Part shown: positions 16,518 to 25,380 of the stretch, one piece after another
Layout of the letters: every line of letters begins with the position of its first letter
Position numbering within the stretch: the stretch's first letter is position 1
NCBI RefSeq assembly: GCF_016862195.1
Contig: NZ_BOMM01000075.1
Location: 1-64,000, forward strand
Length of the DNA stretch: 64,000 nt
From: Paractinoplanes ferrugineus
GTDB taxonomy: Bacteria; Actinomycetota; Actinomycetes; Mycobacteriales; Micromonosporaceae
Direction of reading: 5' to 3'
Position numbers and translations under genes: made by a program
The notes under the pieces: generated by a model
Seen by the model: the letters and a program-made list of their open reading frames with translations, nothing else
The model's database searches: none
Told to the model about the DNA's origin: nothing

Positions 16518-17984
16518 ATGCGACGTCGTCTGCTCGGCGCTGCGACGGTGGCTTCGACGGTGCTGCTGGCGGGCTCGCTGCTCGCCCCGTCCGCCCAGGC
16601 CGCGGCCGGGGACGGCCGGCCGACCGACCCCAACATCAGCTTCGTCGGCCGCTGGAACCGGACGAACGCCTCCGCCTACGTGCCCTACTGGGCCGGCGCC
16701 TACCTGCGCACCGGGTTCACCGGCCGGACCGTCAAGCTCAAGCAGCGCAACGCGATCGACCTGTGGGCCAGCATCGACGGCAGGGCGTTCACCGCGTACA
16801 GCGGCTCCGGCACGATCAACCTGACACCGACCGCGCTGGCCGCCGGCAACCACACGCTTGTGGTGAGCTACCGGCAGGTGGCCGGCTCCTACACCGGCGA
16901 CGCCGTCTTCCAGGGCCTCACCCTCGACTCGGGGGCCACCACGGTCAAGCCGCCGGCCCGGCCCAGGCTCGTCGAGTTCGTCGGCGACTCGATCACCGCC
17001 GGCGCCACCAGCAGCCAGCTGGCCGTCACCGACTACGGCTTCAAGACCGGTGAGCAGCTCGGTTACGACCACACCCAGATCGCGATCGGTGGCATGTGCC
17101 TCGCCGAGACCGCGGACGGGTGCTGGGCGCAGGAGACGCGCTACTGGATGTCGAGCGGCGGTCAGGCCGGCACCGACCTGTGGGACTTCACCCGCTATCA
17201 GGCCGACGGCGTGGTGATCAACCTCGGCACCAACGACAAGAGCCACGGCGTGAGCGGCGCCGATTTCCAGGCGAAGTACGTCACGTTCCTGACCCGGATC
17301 AGGGCCAAGTTCCCGACCACCAAGATCTTCGCCTTGCGTACGTTCATCGGCCGGTACGCCGCCGAGACGCAGGCAGCGGTGCAGGCCCGCAACAACGCCG
17401 GCGACCCGAACGTGTTCTATGTGGACACCACCGGCTGGCTGCCGGCCGACGGCCTGAGCGACTCGGTGCACCCTAACGACAAGGGTCACCAGGCGATCAC
17501 CGCCAAACTGGCCCCGATCCTGAGCGCCAAACTGGCCACACCACCGACCTCGCCCCCCACCTCGCCGCCGACGTCCGCCCCCACCTCGCCGCCGACGTCC
17601 GCGCCGACCTCGCCGCCGACCACCGGGCCGACGACACCGCCGACTTCCGGGCCGACGACCGCTCCGGCCGGGGCCTGCACGGTCAGTTATCGCAAGACCG
17701 GTGACTGGGGGAGCGGCGCCCAGTTCGACGTCACGGTCACCTCCGCCGCCGCGGTCGACGGCTGGACCCTCACCTGGACGCTCCCCGCCGGCCAGTCGAT
17801 CACCCAGTCCTGGAACGCCACCACCAGCCAGTCCGGCACCGCGGCGCGAGCCGCCAACGTCGCCTGGAACGCCTCGATCCCGGCCGGCGGCAGTGCGAGC
17901 TTCGGCTTCACCACCGACAGCAACGCCGGCGGGGCGGCCGGCTTCGCCCTCAACAACTCCTCCTGCACCGGAGCGTCCCGATGA
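16518..17984 (+). CDS. Secreted SGNH esterase (CE2-like) with C-terminal CBM2
   Basis: 488-residue exported enzyme. Signal peptide 1-29 (AQAAA); N-terminal beta-sandwich (about 35-140) as in carbohydrate esterase family 2; SGNH hydrolase domain with VEFVGDSITAG (Ser near 157), INLGTNDKS and DSVHPND (His near 316); a Pro/Ser/Thr linker of PTSPPTSA-type repeats (about 338-378); then CBM2 (378-488). CE2 enzymes remove acetyl groups from xylan or glucomannan. The SD GAGAGGAG lies 8-9 nt upstream of the ATG. Its TGA overlaps the ATG of the next esterase (ATGA), so both are made from one CebR-boxed transcript. Confidence 0.88.
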   Translation: MRRRLLGAATVASTVLLAGSLLAPSAQAAAGDGRPTDPNISFVGRWNRTNASAYVPYWAGAYLRTGFTGRTVKLKQRNAIDLWASIDGRAFTAYSGSGTINLTPTALAAGNHTLVVSYRQVAGSYTGDAVFQGLTLDSGATTVKPPARPRLVEFVGDSITAGATSSQLAVTDYGFKTGEQLGYDHTQIAIGGMCLAETADGCWAQETRYWMSSGGQAGTDLWDFTRYQADGVVINLGTNDKSHGVSGADFQAKYVTFLTRIRAKFPTTKIFALRTFIGRYAAETQAAVQARNNAGDPNVFYVDTTGWLPADGLSDSVHPNDKGHQAITAKLAPILSAKLATPPTSPPTSPPTSAPTSPPTSAPTSPPTTGPTTPPTSGPTTAPAGACTVSYRKTGDWGSGAQFDVTVTSAAAVDGWTLTWTLPAGQSITQSWNATTSQSGTAARAANVAWNASIPAGGSASFGFTTDSNAGGAAGFALNNSSCTGASR

Positions 17985-19213
17985 AATCACGCCTCGCCCT
18001 GCTGGCGACCACGGCGGCGGTCGTCGCCGCCGGTGGCTTCGGCATCGCCACCGCCGACGCGGCCACCACCGGATGCGGCGTCACCTACAAGGTCACCAGC
18101 GAGTGGGCCGGCGGGTTCGGCGCCGACGTCACCGTCACCAACCTCGGCGACCCGGTTACCGGCTGGACGCTGACCTGGGCCCTCGCCGCCGGCCAGGGCA
18201 TCACCCAGGCCTGGAACGCCGGCGTCACCGTCGCCGGGACGACGGTGACCGCCACCAACGCCGCTTACAACGGCGCGGTCGGTTCCGGCGCGTCGGTGAG
18301 TTTCGGCTTCAACGGTACGTGGACCGGCAGCAACCCGGCGCCGTCGACCTTCACCTTCAACGGCACCACCTGCACCGGCACCGCCGGCAACCCGACCACC
18401 GGCCCGCAGTCGCCGTCGCCGACCCCGTGCACCGGCCCCAGCACCCCGGCCGCCACCACCCCGGCCCCGACCACTCCCGCCCCGACGGCCCCCGCGACGG
18501 CGCCGATCAAGGTGTGGATGGCCGGCGACTCCACGATGATGAACGCGAGCACCTGCCCGATCGGCTGGGGCAGCCAGTTCGCGCCGTACTTCACCGGCGA
18601 TGTCACCGTGCGCAACAGCGCCGTCGGCGGCCGCAGCATCCAGACCTGGCTGTACGAGGGCAACGTGACCTCCACCAAGAATTCGGCCGGCGAGTGCGCG
18701 CTCAGCTCCACGGCGTACAGCTCGCGGTGGACCGCGATGCTGGACGCGAGCACCGGCTTCAAGTCCGGCGACTACCTGGTCATCCAGTTCGGCATCAACG
18801 ACGGTGACTCGGCCTGCCCACGGCACGTCGGCTCGGCCCGCTTCAAGGAGCTGCTGGGCGTGATGGCGTCGGCGGCCAAGGCGCGCGGCGTGAAGCCGAT
18901 CTTCGTCACGCCGGTAGCGGCCATCACGTGCAGCGGCAGCACCGCCGTCGGCAACCGTGGCTTCGTCACCGAGACGAAGGACGCGGCCGCGGCCAACGGC
19001 GTACCGGTGATCGATCTGCATGCCCGCAGCGTGGCGTTGTACAACTCGCTCAAGCTGTGCCCGAACAACGGTGACTACACCGCCGGCCCGGTCGGCGCGT
19101 TCTTCTGCAACGACCACACCCACTTCGAAGCGGCCGGCGCCAAGCAGATCGCCGCCCTGATCGCCACCGCCCTGCGCCAGCAGAACATCCCGCTGGCCGC
19201 CTACCTGAGATAG
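17981..19213 (+). CDS. Secreted CBM2 / SGNH esterase (CE12-like, rhamnogalacturonan acetylesterase)
   Basis: 410-residue exported protein with domain order opposite to its neighbour: signal peptide 1-27, N-terminal CBM2 (about 28-130), Pro/Thr/Ala linker (about 133-172), then an SGNH domain starting IKVWMAGDSTMMN (Ser near 183), with RNSAVGGRS, IQFGINDGD and a C-terminal DHTHF (catalytic Asp/His near 377-379). These match family CE12, which deacetylates rhamnogalacturonan or xylan. A 4-bp overlap with the CE2-like gene couples translation. Together the pair would strip acetyl groups from hemicellulose and pectin while held on cellulose. Confidence 0.87.
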   Translation: MKSRLALLATTAAVVAAGGFGIATADAATTGCGVTYKVTSEWAGGFGADVTVTNLGDPVTGWTLTWALAAGQGITQAWNAGVTVAGTTVTATNAAYNGAVGSGASVSFGFNGTWTGSNPAPSTFTFNGTTCTGTAGNPTTGPQSPSPTPCTGPSTPAATTPAPTTPAPTAPATAPIKVWMAGDSTMMNASTCPIGWGSQFAPYFTGDVTVRNSAVGGRSIQTWLYEGNVTSTKNSAGECALSSTAYSSRWTAMLDASTGFKSGDYLVIQFGINDGDSACPRHVGSARFKELLGVMASAAKARGVKPIFVTPVAAITCSGSTAVGNRGFVTETKDAAAANGVPVIDLHARSVALYNSLKLCPNNGDYTAGPVGAFFCNDHTHFEAAGAKQIAALIATALRQQNIPLAAYLR

Positions 19214-19306
19214 CCCGGCTCACCACACCGTCGTGGCCCTTTCCGGACAGGTCGCCCTGGCGGCGCCGCTCTGCCGGGAAGAAGGGGCCAGGCCTTGGAA
19301 GTGGGC

Positions 19307-20305
19307 CTAGGTGGGGACGGTGGAGTCGCGGATCACCAGTTTGGCGGGGTGGCGGTGGGTGCCGGGGCTGGGATCGCCGTCGATGGCTTTCAGGAGCAGC
19401 TCGGCGGCGGCCCGGCCGAGGCCCTCCAGATCCATGTCGATGCTGGTCAGCGGGGGACGGCTGGCCAACGCGATCACGTCCCAGTTGTCGAAGCCGACCA
19501 GGGCCACGTCGCGGGGGACGTGGCGGCCGGCCTCGCGCAGCGCGTCGGCGACGCCGCGGGCGATCTGGTCGCTTCCGCAGACCACGGCGTCGAAGTCGAC
19601 CTGCTGGGCGAGCAGCAGGCCGGCCGCCTGGCGGCCCCAGGCCTCGCTCCACTCGCCGTGCAACGGGGGCGCGGCCAGGCTGTCGCCCAGGTGGATCGCG
19701 GCGGCCTGGGCGCGCACCCGGGCCGAGTGGTGGTGTTCCGGGCCGGTCACCACGGCGACGCGGCGGCGGCCGACCGTGCGCAGGTGCTCGACCGCGAGGC
19801 GGATGCCGCCCGGCTCGTCGGGGACCACCGAGCAGTCGGTGGCGGAGGCCGAGGCCAGGAACGCGTAGACGACCGGCACCCCGGGCGCGGCGGTGATCGG
19901 CGGGCGGGTGCCGGCTCGGCGGCCGGTGACGATGATGCCGTCGACCCGGCGGCTGAGCAGGACGCGCAGGTGGTGCTGCTCGCGTATCGGGTCGTCGCGG
20001 GCGTCGCACAGCAGCACGGACATCTCGCCGGCGCCCAGGGTGTCCTCGGCGCCGATCAGCAGCGGGATGGAGAACCGGCCGATCGTGTCGGTGGTGATCA
20101 TGCCGACCGTGAAGCTGCGACCGGCGTGCAGGCTGCGGGCGGCCGGATTGGGATGGAAGTCGAGTTGCTCGGCGGCCTGCTTGACCCGGGCCACGGTGTC
20201 GGCGCGCAGCGAGCCGCGCCCGTTCAGCGCCTTGGAGGCGGTGCCGACCGACACGCCGGCGAGTGCGGCCACGTCGCGAATGGTGGCGGTGCGCGGCCGG
20301 GTCAT
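19307..20305 (-). CDS. LacI-family repressor, paralogue 1
   Basis: 332-residue LacI/GalR regulator: helix-turn-helix TIRDVAALAGVSVGTASKAL (residues 8-27), hinge with NPAARSLHAGRS, and a periplasmic-binding-like sugar domain. ATG 20305 gives the standard short N-terminus. It is the last gene in the direction of the GH127/ABC operon, set apart by a hairpin at 20331-20354. Its effector domain is strikingly like that of the LacI gene at 25381 (TTDTIGRFSIPLLIGAEDTL against TTDSIGRFSIPLLIGAEDAL), so both probably read related sugars, such as an arabinose-containing oligosaccharide. Confidence 0.9.
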   Translation of the reverse strand: MTRPRTATIRDVAALAGVSVGTASKALNGRGSLRADTVARVKQAAEQLDFHPNPAARSLHAGRSFTVGMITTDTIGRFSIPLLIGAEDTLGAGEMSVLLCDARDDPIREQHHLRVLLSRRVDGIIVTGRRAGTRPPITAAPGVPVVYAFLASASATDCSVVPDEPGGIRLAVEHLRTVGRRRVAVVTGPEHHHSARVRAQAAAIHLGDSLAAPPLHGEWSEAWGRQAAGLLLAQQVDFDAVVCGSDQIARGVADALREAGRHVPRDVALVGFDNWDVIALASRPPLTSIDMDLEGLGRAAAELLLKAIDGDPSPGTHRHPAKLVIRDSTVPT

Positions 20306-20330
20306 GCCAGCAACGTACCGTGTGGGCGGA

Positions 20331-20354
20331 CCGGGACCGCGCAGGCGGTCCCGG
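20331..20354 (-). terminator. Hairpin between GH127 and lacI paralogue 1
   Basis: Perfect 10-bp stem (CCGGGACCGC / GCGGTCCCGG) with a GCAG loop in the 59-bp gap after the GH127 stop. It may be a partial terminator that lowers repressor expression relative to the enzyme genes. Confidence 0.65.
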
Positions 20355-20364
20355 CCGACAGCGA

Positions 20365-22245
20365 TCAGGCCTCGCGCGGGGCGAGCGGGATCCAGACCCG
20401 CATCGGGCCGGCGTCCCGGTTGGCCCACAGGAAATAGGGGATGGCCGGCACGGCGGCGCGCCGGGTGCCCCCGGCCGTGCCGGTGGCGAACTCCCGGTAC
20501 AGCGCTCCGGAGCTCTCGGGCCGCACCTGCAGTACGGGAAGCAGCGTCACCGGCGCGATGCCGGTGCCGAGTTCCACCGCGGTCGAGGTATCGATGCAGA
20601 GGTCCTCGAACGCGGCGGACTGCATCGATGCCGGCACGTCGGCGTGCTCGAGGCAGTAGACGACCGGGCCGCGGGCCAGGGCGACGCTGTCCCGCACGGC
20701 GTCGACCCGAGGGTGGGCCGCGACCAGCCGGGGCGGCATGGCCAGGGTGAGCACCACGACGTCACCGGCCCGCCATTGCCGGCTTACCCGCAGGTAGCCC
20801 TCCTGGGCGCCGGCCCGGATCAGCGACCCGTTCACGGTGAGCCGCGCCTCGCGGCACCATGCCGGCACCCGCAGGGCGAGCGTCCACGGCTCGTCGCCGG
20901 ACTCGGTCACCGTGACGGCGATCGTCTCGTCCCACGGATAGGACGTACGGACCTCGAGCGCGCGGCCGGCGGCGCTGACCACGCCCGGGGCGTACAGGTG
21001 AAGTTGCAGGCCGGCGTCGGTGCTGGAGGCGACGTAGGCGTGCAGGGAAGCCATCAGCCGGGCCAGGTTGGGCGGGCAGCAGGCACAGGAATACCAGGTG
21101 AGCCGCTGCGACGGGGTGTCCTCGTGGGAACCGTCGTGGCCGGTGCGCAGCTGCAGCGGGTTGGAGTAGAAGAACGAGCGGCCGTCGAGGGCGGTGCTCG
21201 CCGCGATCCCGTTGTAGAGCAGCCGTTCCATCTCGTCGGCGTACCCGGAGCGGCCGGTCGCGAGCAGCAGGCGCCAGGCGAGCTGGAAGCTGCCGATGGC
21301 CGCGCACGTCTCGGCGTAGGCCCGGTCGGGCGGCAGCTCGTACGCGTCCCCGAAGCCCTCGTCCTTGTGCCGTGACCCCTGCCCGCCGGTCAGATAGGTG
21401 CGGCTGGCCAGAGCCGACTCCCAGAGCCGTTCGGCCGTCCGGAGCAGGTCGGGGTCGCGGGTCTCGACCGCCACGTCGACCACCCCGGCCAGCAGGTACA
21501 TCTGCCGCACCGCGTGCCCGGCGACCTCGGTCGTCTCGCGCAGCGGCTCGTGGTCCTGCCAGTAGCGCGGCCCGAACCGGCCGGCGCCGAGCATGCCGTG
21601 ACCGCGCAGGTCGAGGAAACGCTTCGCCAGGGCGAGGTACGGCTCGTGGCCGGTCTCCCGGTAGAGCTCCACGAGCGCGGTCTCCACCTCGGGATGGCCG
21701 TCGATCAGATCCTCGGCGCCGGCCCCGAAACGGCGTACCAGAAGGTCGGCGAACCGGCGCGCCACGGTGAGCAGTTGGGTGTTCCCGGCACCGCGCGCCG
21801 CCGCGACGGCGGCCTGGATGAGATGCCCGGCGGAGTACATCTCGTGGCTGAAACCGAGGTCGCTCCACTGCTGATCGCGGCGCTCGACCTGATAGTAGGA
21901 ATCGAGATAGCCGTCGGCTTCCTGGGTCTTCTCCAGAAGCGCCGTCAGATCGGCCCGGAACTCGGGGAAACCGCCGGACCAGCCGACCGCTTCGAGCGTC
22001 TTGTAGACGTCGGTGTCGGCGAACCACATGCCCCGGAACTCGGCGTCCGAATCGCCGGTCACCCGGCGCAGGTTGTCGAGGTTGCCGTAGGCGGAGAGCT
22101 GGCCGATGCAATGCGGCATGGTGGCCGCCGCATTGCGTTCCTGCCAGCCGCCGAGCAGACCTTCCGGGTCGAGCCGGACCGCGTCCAGGGGCAGCGGGTT
22201 CAGGGCGGCGATGGCCGACGGGGTGGGCGCGGCGGGGCCGGTCAT
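20365..22245 (-). CDS. GH127 beta-L-arabinofuranosidase-like enzyme
   Basis: 626-residue cytoplasmic glycoside hydrolase. The (alpha/alpha)6 barrel occupies about 50-420 (MWFADTDVYKTLEAVGW, SHEMYSAGHLIQAA, TGGQGSRHKDEGFGDAYELPPDRAYAETC quoted in parts) and the zinc/nucleophile Cys cluster is seen in YSCACCPPN. In characterised GH127 enzymes a Cys in this cluster is the nucleophile and zinc holds it with a nearby Glu. It lacks a signal peptide and follows the ABC permease genes, so it splits short imported arabino-oligosaccharides inside the cell. ATG 22245 chosen; 8 bp separate it from the permease stop. Confidence 0.88.
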   Translation of the reverse strand: MTGPAAPTPSAIAALNPLPLDAVRLDPEGLLGGWQERNAAATMPHCIGQLSAYGNLDNLRRVTGDSDAEFRGMWFADTDVYKTLEAVGWSGGFPEFRADLTALLEKTQEADGYLDSYYQVERRDQQWSDLGFSHEMYSAGHLIQAAVAAARGAGNTQLLTVARRFADLLVRRFGAGAEDLIDGHPEVETALVELYRETGHEPYLALAKRFLDLRGHGMLGAGRFGPRYWQDHEPLRETTEVAGHAVRQMYLLAGVVDVAVETRDPDLLRTAERLWESALASRTYLTGGQGSRHKDEGFGDAYELPPDRAYAETCAAIGSFQLAWRLLLATGRSGYADEMERLLYNGIAASTALDGRSFFYSNPLQLRTGHDGSHEDTPSQRLTWYSCACCPPNLARLMASLHAYVASSTDAGLQLHLYAPGVVSAAGRALEVRTSYPWDETIAVTVTESGDEPWTLALRVPAWCREARLTVNGSLIRAGAQEGYLRVSRQWRAGDVVVLTLAMPPRLVAAHPRVDAVRDSVALARGPVVYCLEHADVPASMQSAAFEDLCIDTSTAVELGTGIAPVTLLPVLQVRPESSGALYREFATGTAGGTRRAAVPAIPYFLWANRDAGPMRVWIPLAPREA

Positions 22246-22253
22246 GTTGGTCC

Positions 22254-23063
22254 TCAATCTTTGACGGCGCCGGCGGTCACGCCGGCGGCCACGTAGCGCT
22301 GAGCCAGGATGAGCAGCAGCGTCGCGGGGATGGAGGCGATCACGGCGGTGGCCATGATGGCGTTCCACTGCTGATTGTTGTTGCCGATGTAGTGGTAGAT
22401 GCCGAGCGTGATCGGTTGTCGCGGGCCGCCGCCGTCGAGGGTGGAGGCGAACACGAAATCGGACCAAGCCCAGAGGAACGCGAACAGGCTCACGGTCACG
22501 ATCGCGTTCCGGCTCACCGGCAGGACGACCGACCAGAACGTGCGGAAGGTGCCGGCGCCGTCGATTCTCGCGGCGTTTATCAGTTCGGCGGGCAGGCCCG
22601 ACATGAAAGCCGTGAAGATGAGGACGCCGAACGGCACCGCGATCGTCGAGTCGGCGAGCACCAGACCGGGCGCGCTGTTGAGCACACCCAGTTTCAGGTA
22701 GATGGCGTAGAAGCCCATCGCCATGATGATGCCGGGGATCATCTGGGCCATCAGCAGGACGAAGGACAGGACTCCGCCGCCGCGGGGCCGCAGTTTGGCG
22801 AGCGAATAGCCGGCCGGGGCCGACAACGCGACGGTCAGGAGCACCGTGCCCAGGCCGATCAGCAAGCTCGTACCCAGATAGGGCAGTTGCTGGTCGAGAA
22901 CGGCCCGATAGCCCTCGAGCGTGCCGTGGACCGGGAACAGATAGGGCGGGTCGTGGCGCATGTCGGTGTCCTTGGTGAAGGACACGTTGACCATCCAGTA
23001 GACCGGGAACAGCATCAGCGCGGTCAGGACGATGCCGGCGACGGTCTTGAGGCGCGCTTTCAT
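22254..23063 (-). CDS. Sugar ABC transporter permease (MalG/CUT1 type)
   Basis: 269-residue inner-membrane protein with six predicted helices and the EAA loop INAARIDGAGTFRTFWSVVLP that contacts the ATPase, typical of the MalG half of CUT1 sugar importers. The start ATG overlaps the upstream permease stop by 4 bp (ATGA), so the two permeases are translationally coupled and form the channel dimer. No ATPase gene is present; in actinobacteria the shared MsiK ATPase usually energises such importers. Confidence 0.92.
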   Translation of the reverse strand: MKARLKTVAGIVLTALMLFPVYWMVNVSFTKDTDMRHDPPYLFPVHGTLEGYRAVLDQQLPYLGTSLLIGLGTVLLTVALSAPAGYSLAKLRPRGGGVLSFVLLMAQMIPGIIMAMGFYAIYLKLGVLNSAPGLVLADSTIAVPFGVLIFTAFMSGLPAELINAARIDGAGTFRTFWSVVLPVSRNAIVTVSLFAFLWAWSDFVFASTLDGGGPRQPITLGIYHYIGNNNQQWNAIMATAVIASIPATLLLILAQRYVAAGVTAGAVKD

Positions 23064-23986
23064 GACACCTGCCGGCGCTGGACGCGGATGTAGAGGAGCC
23101 CGAAGATCAGCGCCAGCACGATCAGGAGGTTGCCGACCGCCGCGCCCGGCCCGAAGTTGGGCACCAGGGTGCCGAAGCCGAGCTTGTACGACCAGGTGGC
23201 GAACGTCGTCGACGAGTCGGTCGGGCCGCCCTTCGTCATGATCCAGATGAGGTCGAAGACCTTGAGCGTGTAGACCAGCCCGAGCAGCAGGGTGATCGCC
23301 GAGACCGGGCGCAGCAGCGGGAACGTGACGCGCCAGAAGCGCTGCCATCCGCCGGCGCCGTCGAGGGCGGCCGCCTCGTAGATCTCCGACGGGATCGCCT
23401 GCAGCCCGCTGTAGAGAACGACCAGGTTGAACGGAATGCCGATCCAGATGTTCGCGATGATCACGCTGGTCAGCGCCCACGTCGGCGACGTCAGCCAGTT
23501 GACCGGGTCGATCCCGGCCGCCTTCAGCGCGAAGTTGACCACGCCCGAGTCGCTGTTGAGCATCCACGACCAGGTCGACGCGCTGACGATCAGCGGCAGC
23601 AGCCAGGGCACCAGGAAGAGGGCGCGCAGCGTCGCCGACAGCTTGAAGTTCTGCGCGAAGAAGATCGCCAGGACCATGCCGATGGAGAACTGGAACACCA
23701 GCGACACCCCGGTGAAGACCACGGTGTGCAGCAGTGCGGGCCAGAACGTCGCGTTGTCGAGCACGGTGCGGTAGTTGTCCAGGCCGCTGAACGGGGCGTC
23801 GCCCTGCACGAACGAGCGCACTGTGTAATGCCGCAGCGAGAGATCCAGATTGCGGTACAGCGGGTAGGCGTAGAACGCCACCAGGTAGATCACCACGGGC
23901 GCGAGGAACAGCCAGGCCGCCCACTGGCCGCTGCGGCGGCGCGGGGCCCGCGCCGGGGCGGCCGGAGCCGCCTCGGCACGGGTCAT
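23060..23986 (-). CDS. Sugar ABC transporter permease (MalF/CUT1 type)
   Basis: 308-residue membrane protein: Ala/Pro-rich cytoplasmic N-terminus, about six membrane helices, and the EAA motif YEAAALDGAGGWQRFWRVTF near residue 210. It is the MalF-like partner of the following permease. Begins 8 bp after the binding-protein stop; ATG at 23986 chosen. Part of the five-gene run from 25245 down to 19307. Confidence 0.92.
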   Translation of the reverse strand: MTRAEAAPAAPARAPRRRSGQWAAWLFLAPVVIYLVAFYAYPLYRNLDLSLRHYTVRSFVQGDAPFSGLDNYRTVLDNATFWPALLHTVVFTGVSLVFQFSIGMVLAIFFAQNFKLSATLRALFLVPWLLPLIVSASTWSWMLNSDSGVVNFALKAAGIDPVNWLTSPTWALTSVIIANIWIGIPFNLVVLYSGLQAIPSEIYEAAALDGAGGWQRFWRVTFPLLRPVSAITLLLGLVYTLKVFDLIWIMTKGGPTDSSTTFATWSYKLGFGTLVPNFGPGAAVGNLLIVLALIFGLLYIRVQRRQVS

Positions 23987-23994
23987 CACGACAC

Positions 23995-25245
23995 TCACTT
24001 GGTGGCCGAGGCGGCCGTCGTCTGGGCGGCGGCGAAGGCGTCCTGCGGCGACTTGCTCCCCGACAGTGCGGCCTGGAAGCCGGTCCACATCGGCTCGGAG
24101 ATCTTCGGGTACTTGGTGCCGAGGTTGTCCGAGGTGCGGCCCTTGGCGGCCCGGACGGCCTCGACCCACACCTTCAGGTCGGCGTTCGCCGCGACCTGCT
24201 TCGCCTGGACCGCGTCGGTGGCCGCGACGTAGGACAGCGTGGTGTCGGTGGCCAGCGCGTTCTCATTGCTGGACAGGCAACTGATCAGCTTGGTGGTGGT
24301 GGCGTACTTGCCCTTGTCGTTCTGCACGGGCGCGGTCACGAACTCGCCACCGGTGGGGGCCGGGGCGGTGCCACCCGCCTGCGAGGGGATCGGGATGATC
24401 CCGTACTCGAAGCCGGTCTTCTTGGCATTCGCCAGCTGCCACGTGCCGTTCTCGCTGAAGGCGAAGTTGCCCGAGGCGAATTCCTGCCAGCTGGTGGTCT
24501 GCGTGTTGTTGAGGACCGAGTTGGGCGCGAGGCCGTTCTTGAGCCAGTCGGTCCACAGCGTCAGCGCGGCCACCCCCTGCGCCGAGTCGAGCTGGGTGAG
24601 CTGCGCGCCGGACCCCCAGAACCACGGCAGGAACTGGAACGATCCCTCCTCGGTGCCGATCGCCGAGAACGTGATGCCCTTCTTGCCGGCCGCCTTCACC
24701 TTCTGCAGCGCGGCGGTCAGCGACGCCCAGTCCTTGATCGTGGCCGGGTCGACCTTGACCGCGTCCAGGATCTTCTTGTTGTAGTAGAGCGCGAGCGTGT
24801 TGGCGCCGATCGGGATGCCGTAGGTCTTGCCGTCGACCTGCCCGGCGGCGAGCAGGTTGGGCTCGACCGCCGACGTGTCGATCTTGGTGTCCTCGGTCGT
24901 GGTCAGCACGCCGGCCTCGGCGAGCGTGGAGACCACCGGGTTGTCGACGATCAGCACGTCGGGGGAGTTGCCCTGCTGGGCGGCGAGCAGCGCCTTGGTC
25001 GTCAGGTCGGTGGTGTCGAAGCCGGTGCGCTTGACCGTGACCCCGGCGTCGGTGCCGCACTTGGTGAGCAGCTTGACCCAGTCGGACGAGTCGTCGAACT
25101 GCGGGTAGGGGTCCCAGATGGTGTAGGTGCCGCCCGCGGTGGCGGTCTCGGTGCCTTTGGAGGTGTCGTTCGAGCACGCGGCCACGAGGCAGGCCGCGAC
25201 GGAGAGAGCTGCGAGCGCACGCAGCCCCCGGCGGGGGAGGGTCAT
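23995..25245 (-). CDS. Sugar ABC transporter substrate-binding lipoprotein
   Basis: 416-residue extracytoplasmic binding protein of the MalE/family 1 type. The lipobox LVAAC puts the lipidated Cys at residue 24, followed by a Ser/Thr/Gly spacer. The mature part shows GKTYGIPIGANTLALYYNKK and GSFQFLPWFWGSGAQL, usual ligand-cleft signatures. It delivers the oligosaccharide to the permease pair. First gene of the operon, read from a good promoter at 25302-25331. Ligand probably an arabinose-containing oligosaccharide, inferred from the GH127 gene. Confidence 0.92.
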   Translation of the reverse strand: MTLPRRGLRALAALSVAACLVAACSNDTSKGTETATAGGTYTIWDPYPQFDDSSDWVKLLTKCGTDAGVTVKRTGFDTTDLTTKALLAAQQGNSPDVLIVDNPVVSTLAEAGVLTTTEDTKIDTSAVEPNLLAAGQVDGKTYGIPIGANTLALYYNKKILDAVKVDPATIKDWASLTAALQKVKAAGKKGITFSAIGTEEGSFQFLPWFWGSGAQLTQLDSAQGVAALTLWTDWLKNGLAPNSVLNNTQTTSWQEFASGNFAFSENGTWQLANAKKTGFEYGIIPIPSQAGGTAPAPTGGEFVTAPVQNDKGKYATTTKLISCLSSNENALATDTTLSYVAATDAVQAKQVAANADLKVWVEAVRAAKGRTSDNLGTKYPKISEPMWTGFQAALSGSKSPQDAFAAAQTTAASATK

Positions 25246-25286
25246 ATTCGGTACCCCTTGAGAGGACGAGGCGAGGCAACGGAAGG

Positions 25287-25331
25287 AAAACGATTGCCCT
25301 GAAAGTAGGGAGCCTCTTGCATCGGTGTCAA
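25287..25331 (-). promoter_or_regulatory. Promoter and LacI-like operator of the GH127/ABC operon
   Basis: On the minus strand TTGACA (complement of 25326-25331) and TACTTT (complement of 25302-25307) are 18 nt apart, a near-consensus vegetative promoter. Immediately downstream, over the start point, is AAAACGATT (25287-25295 on the plus strand), which resembles the central AAACGxTT core of LacI-family operators. The divergent lacI gene starts 50 bp beyond the -35, so the region may serve both directions. Confidence 0.6.
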
Positions 25332-25380
25332 GGGGAAAGTTACGGTTCGTTGGCACGACCTGGGAAACGGGGAGGAAACG

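Noticed and set aside
17535..17670. CRISPR-like short repeats
   Set aside because: The repeats are in frame and encode the PTSPPTSA linker before the CBM2; there are no unique spacers.
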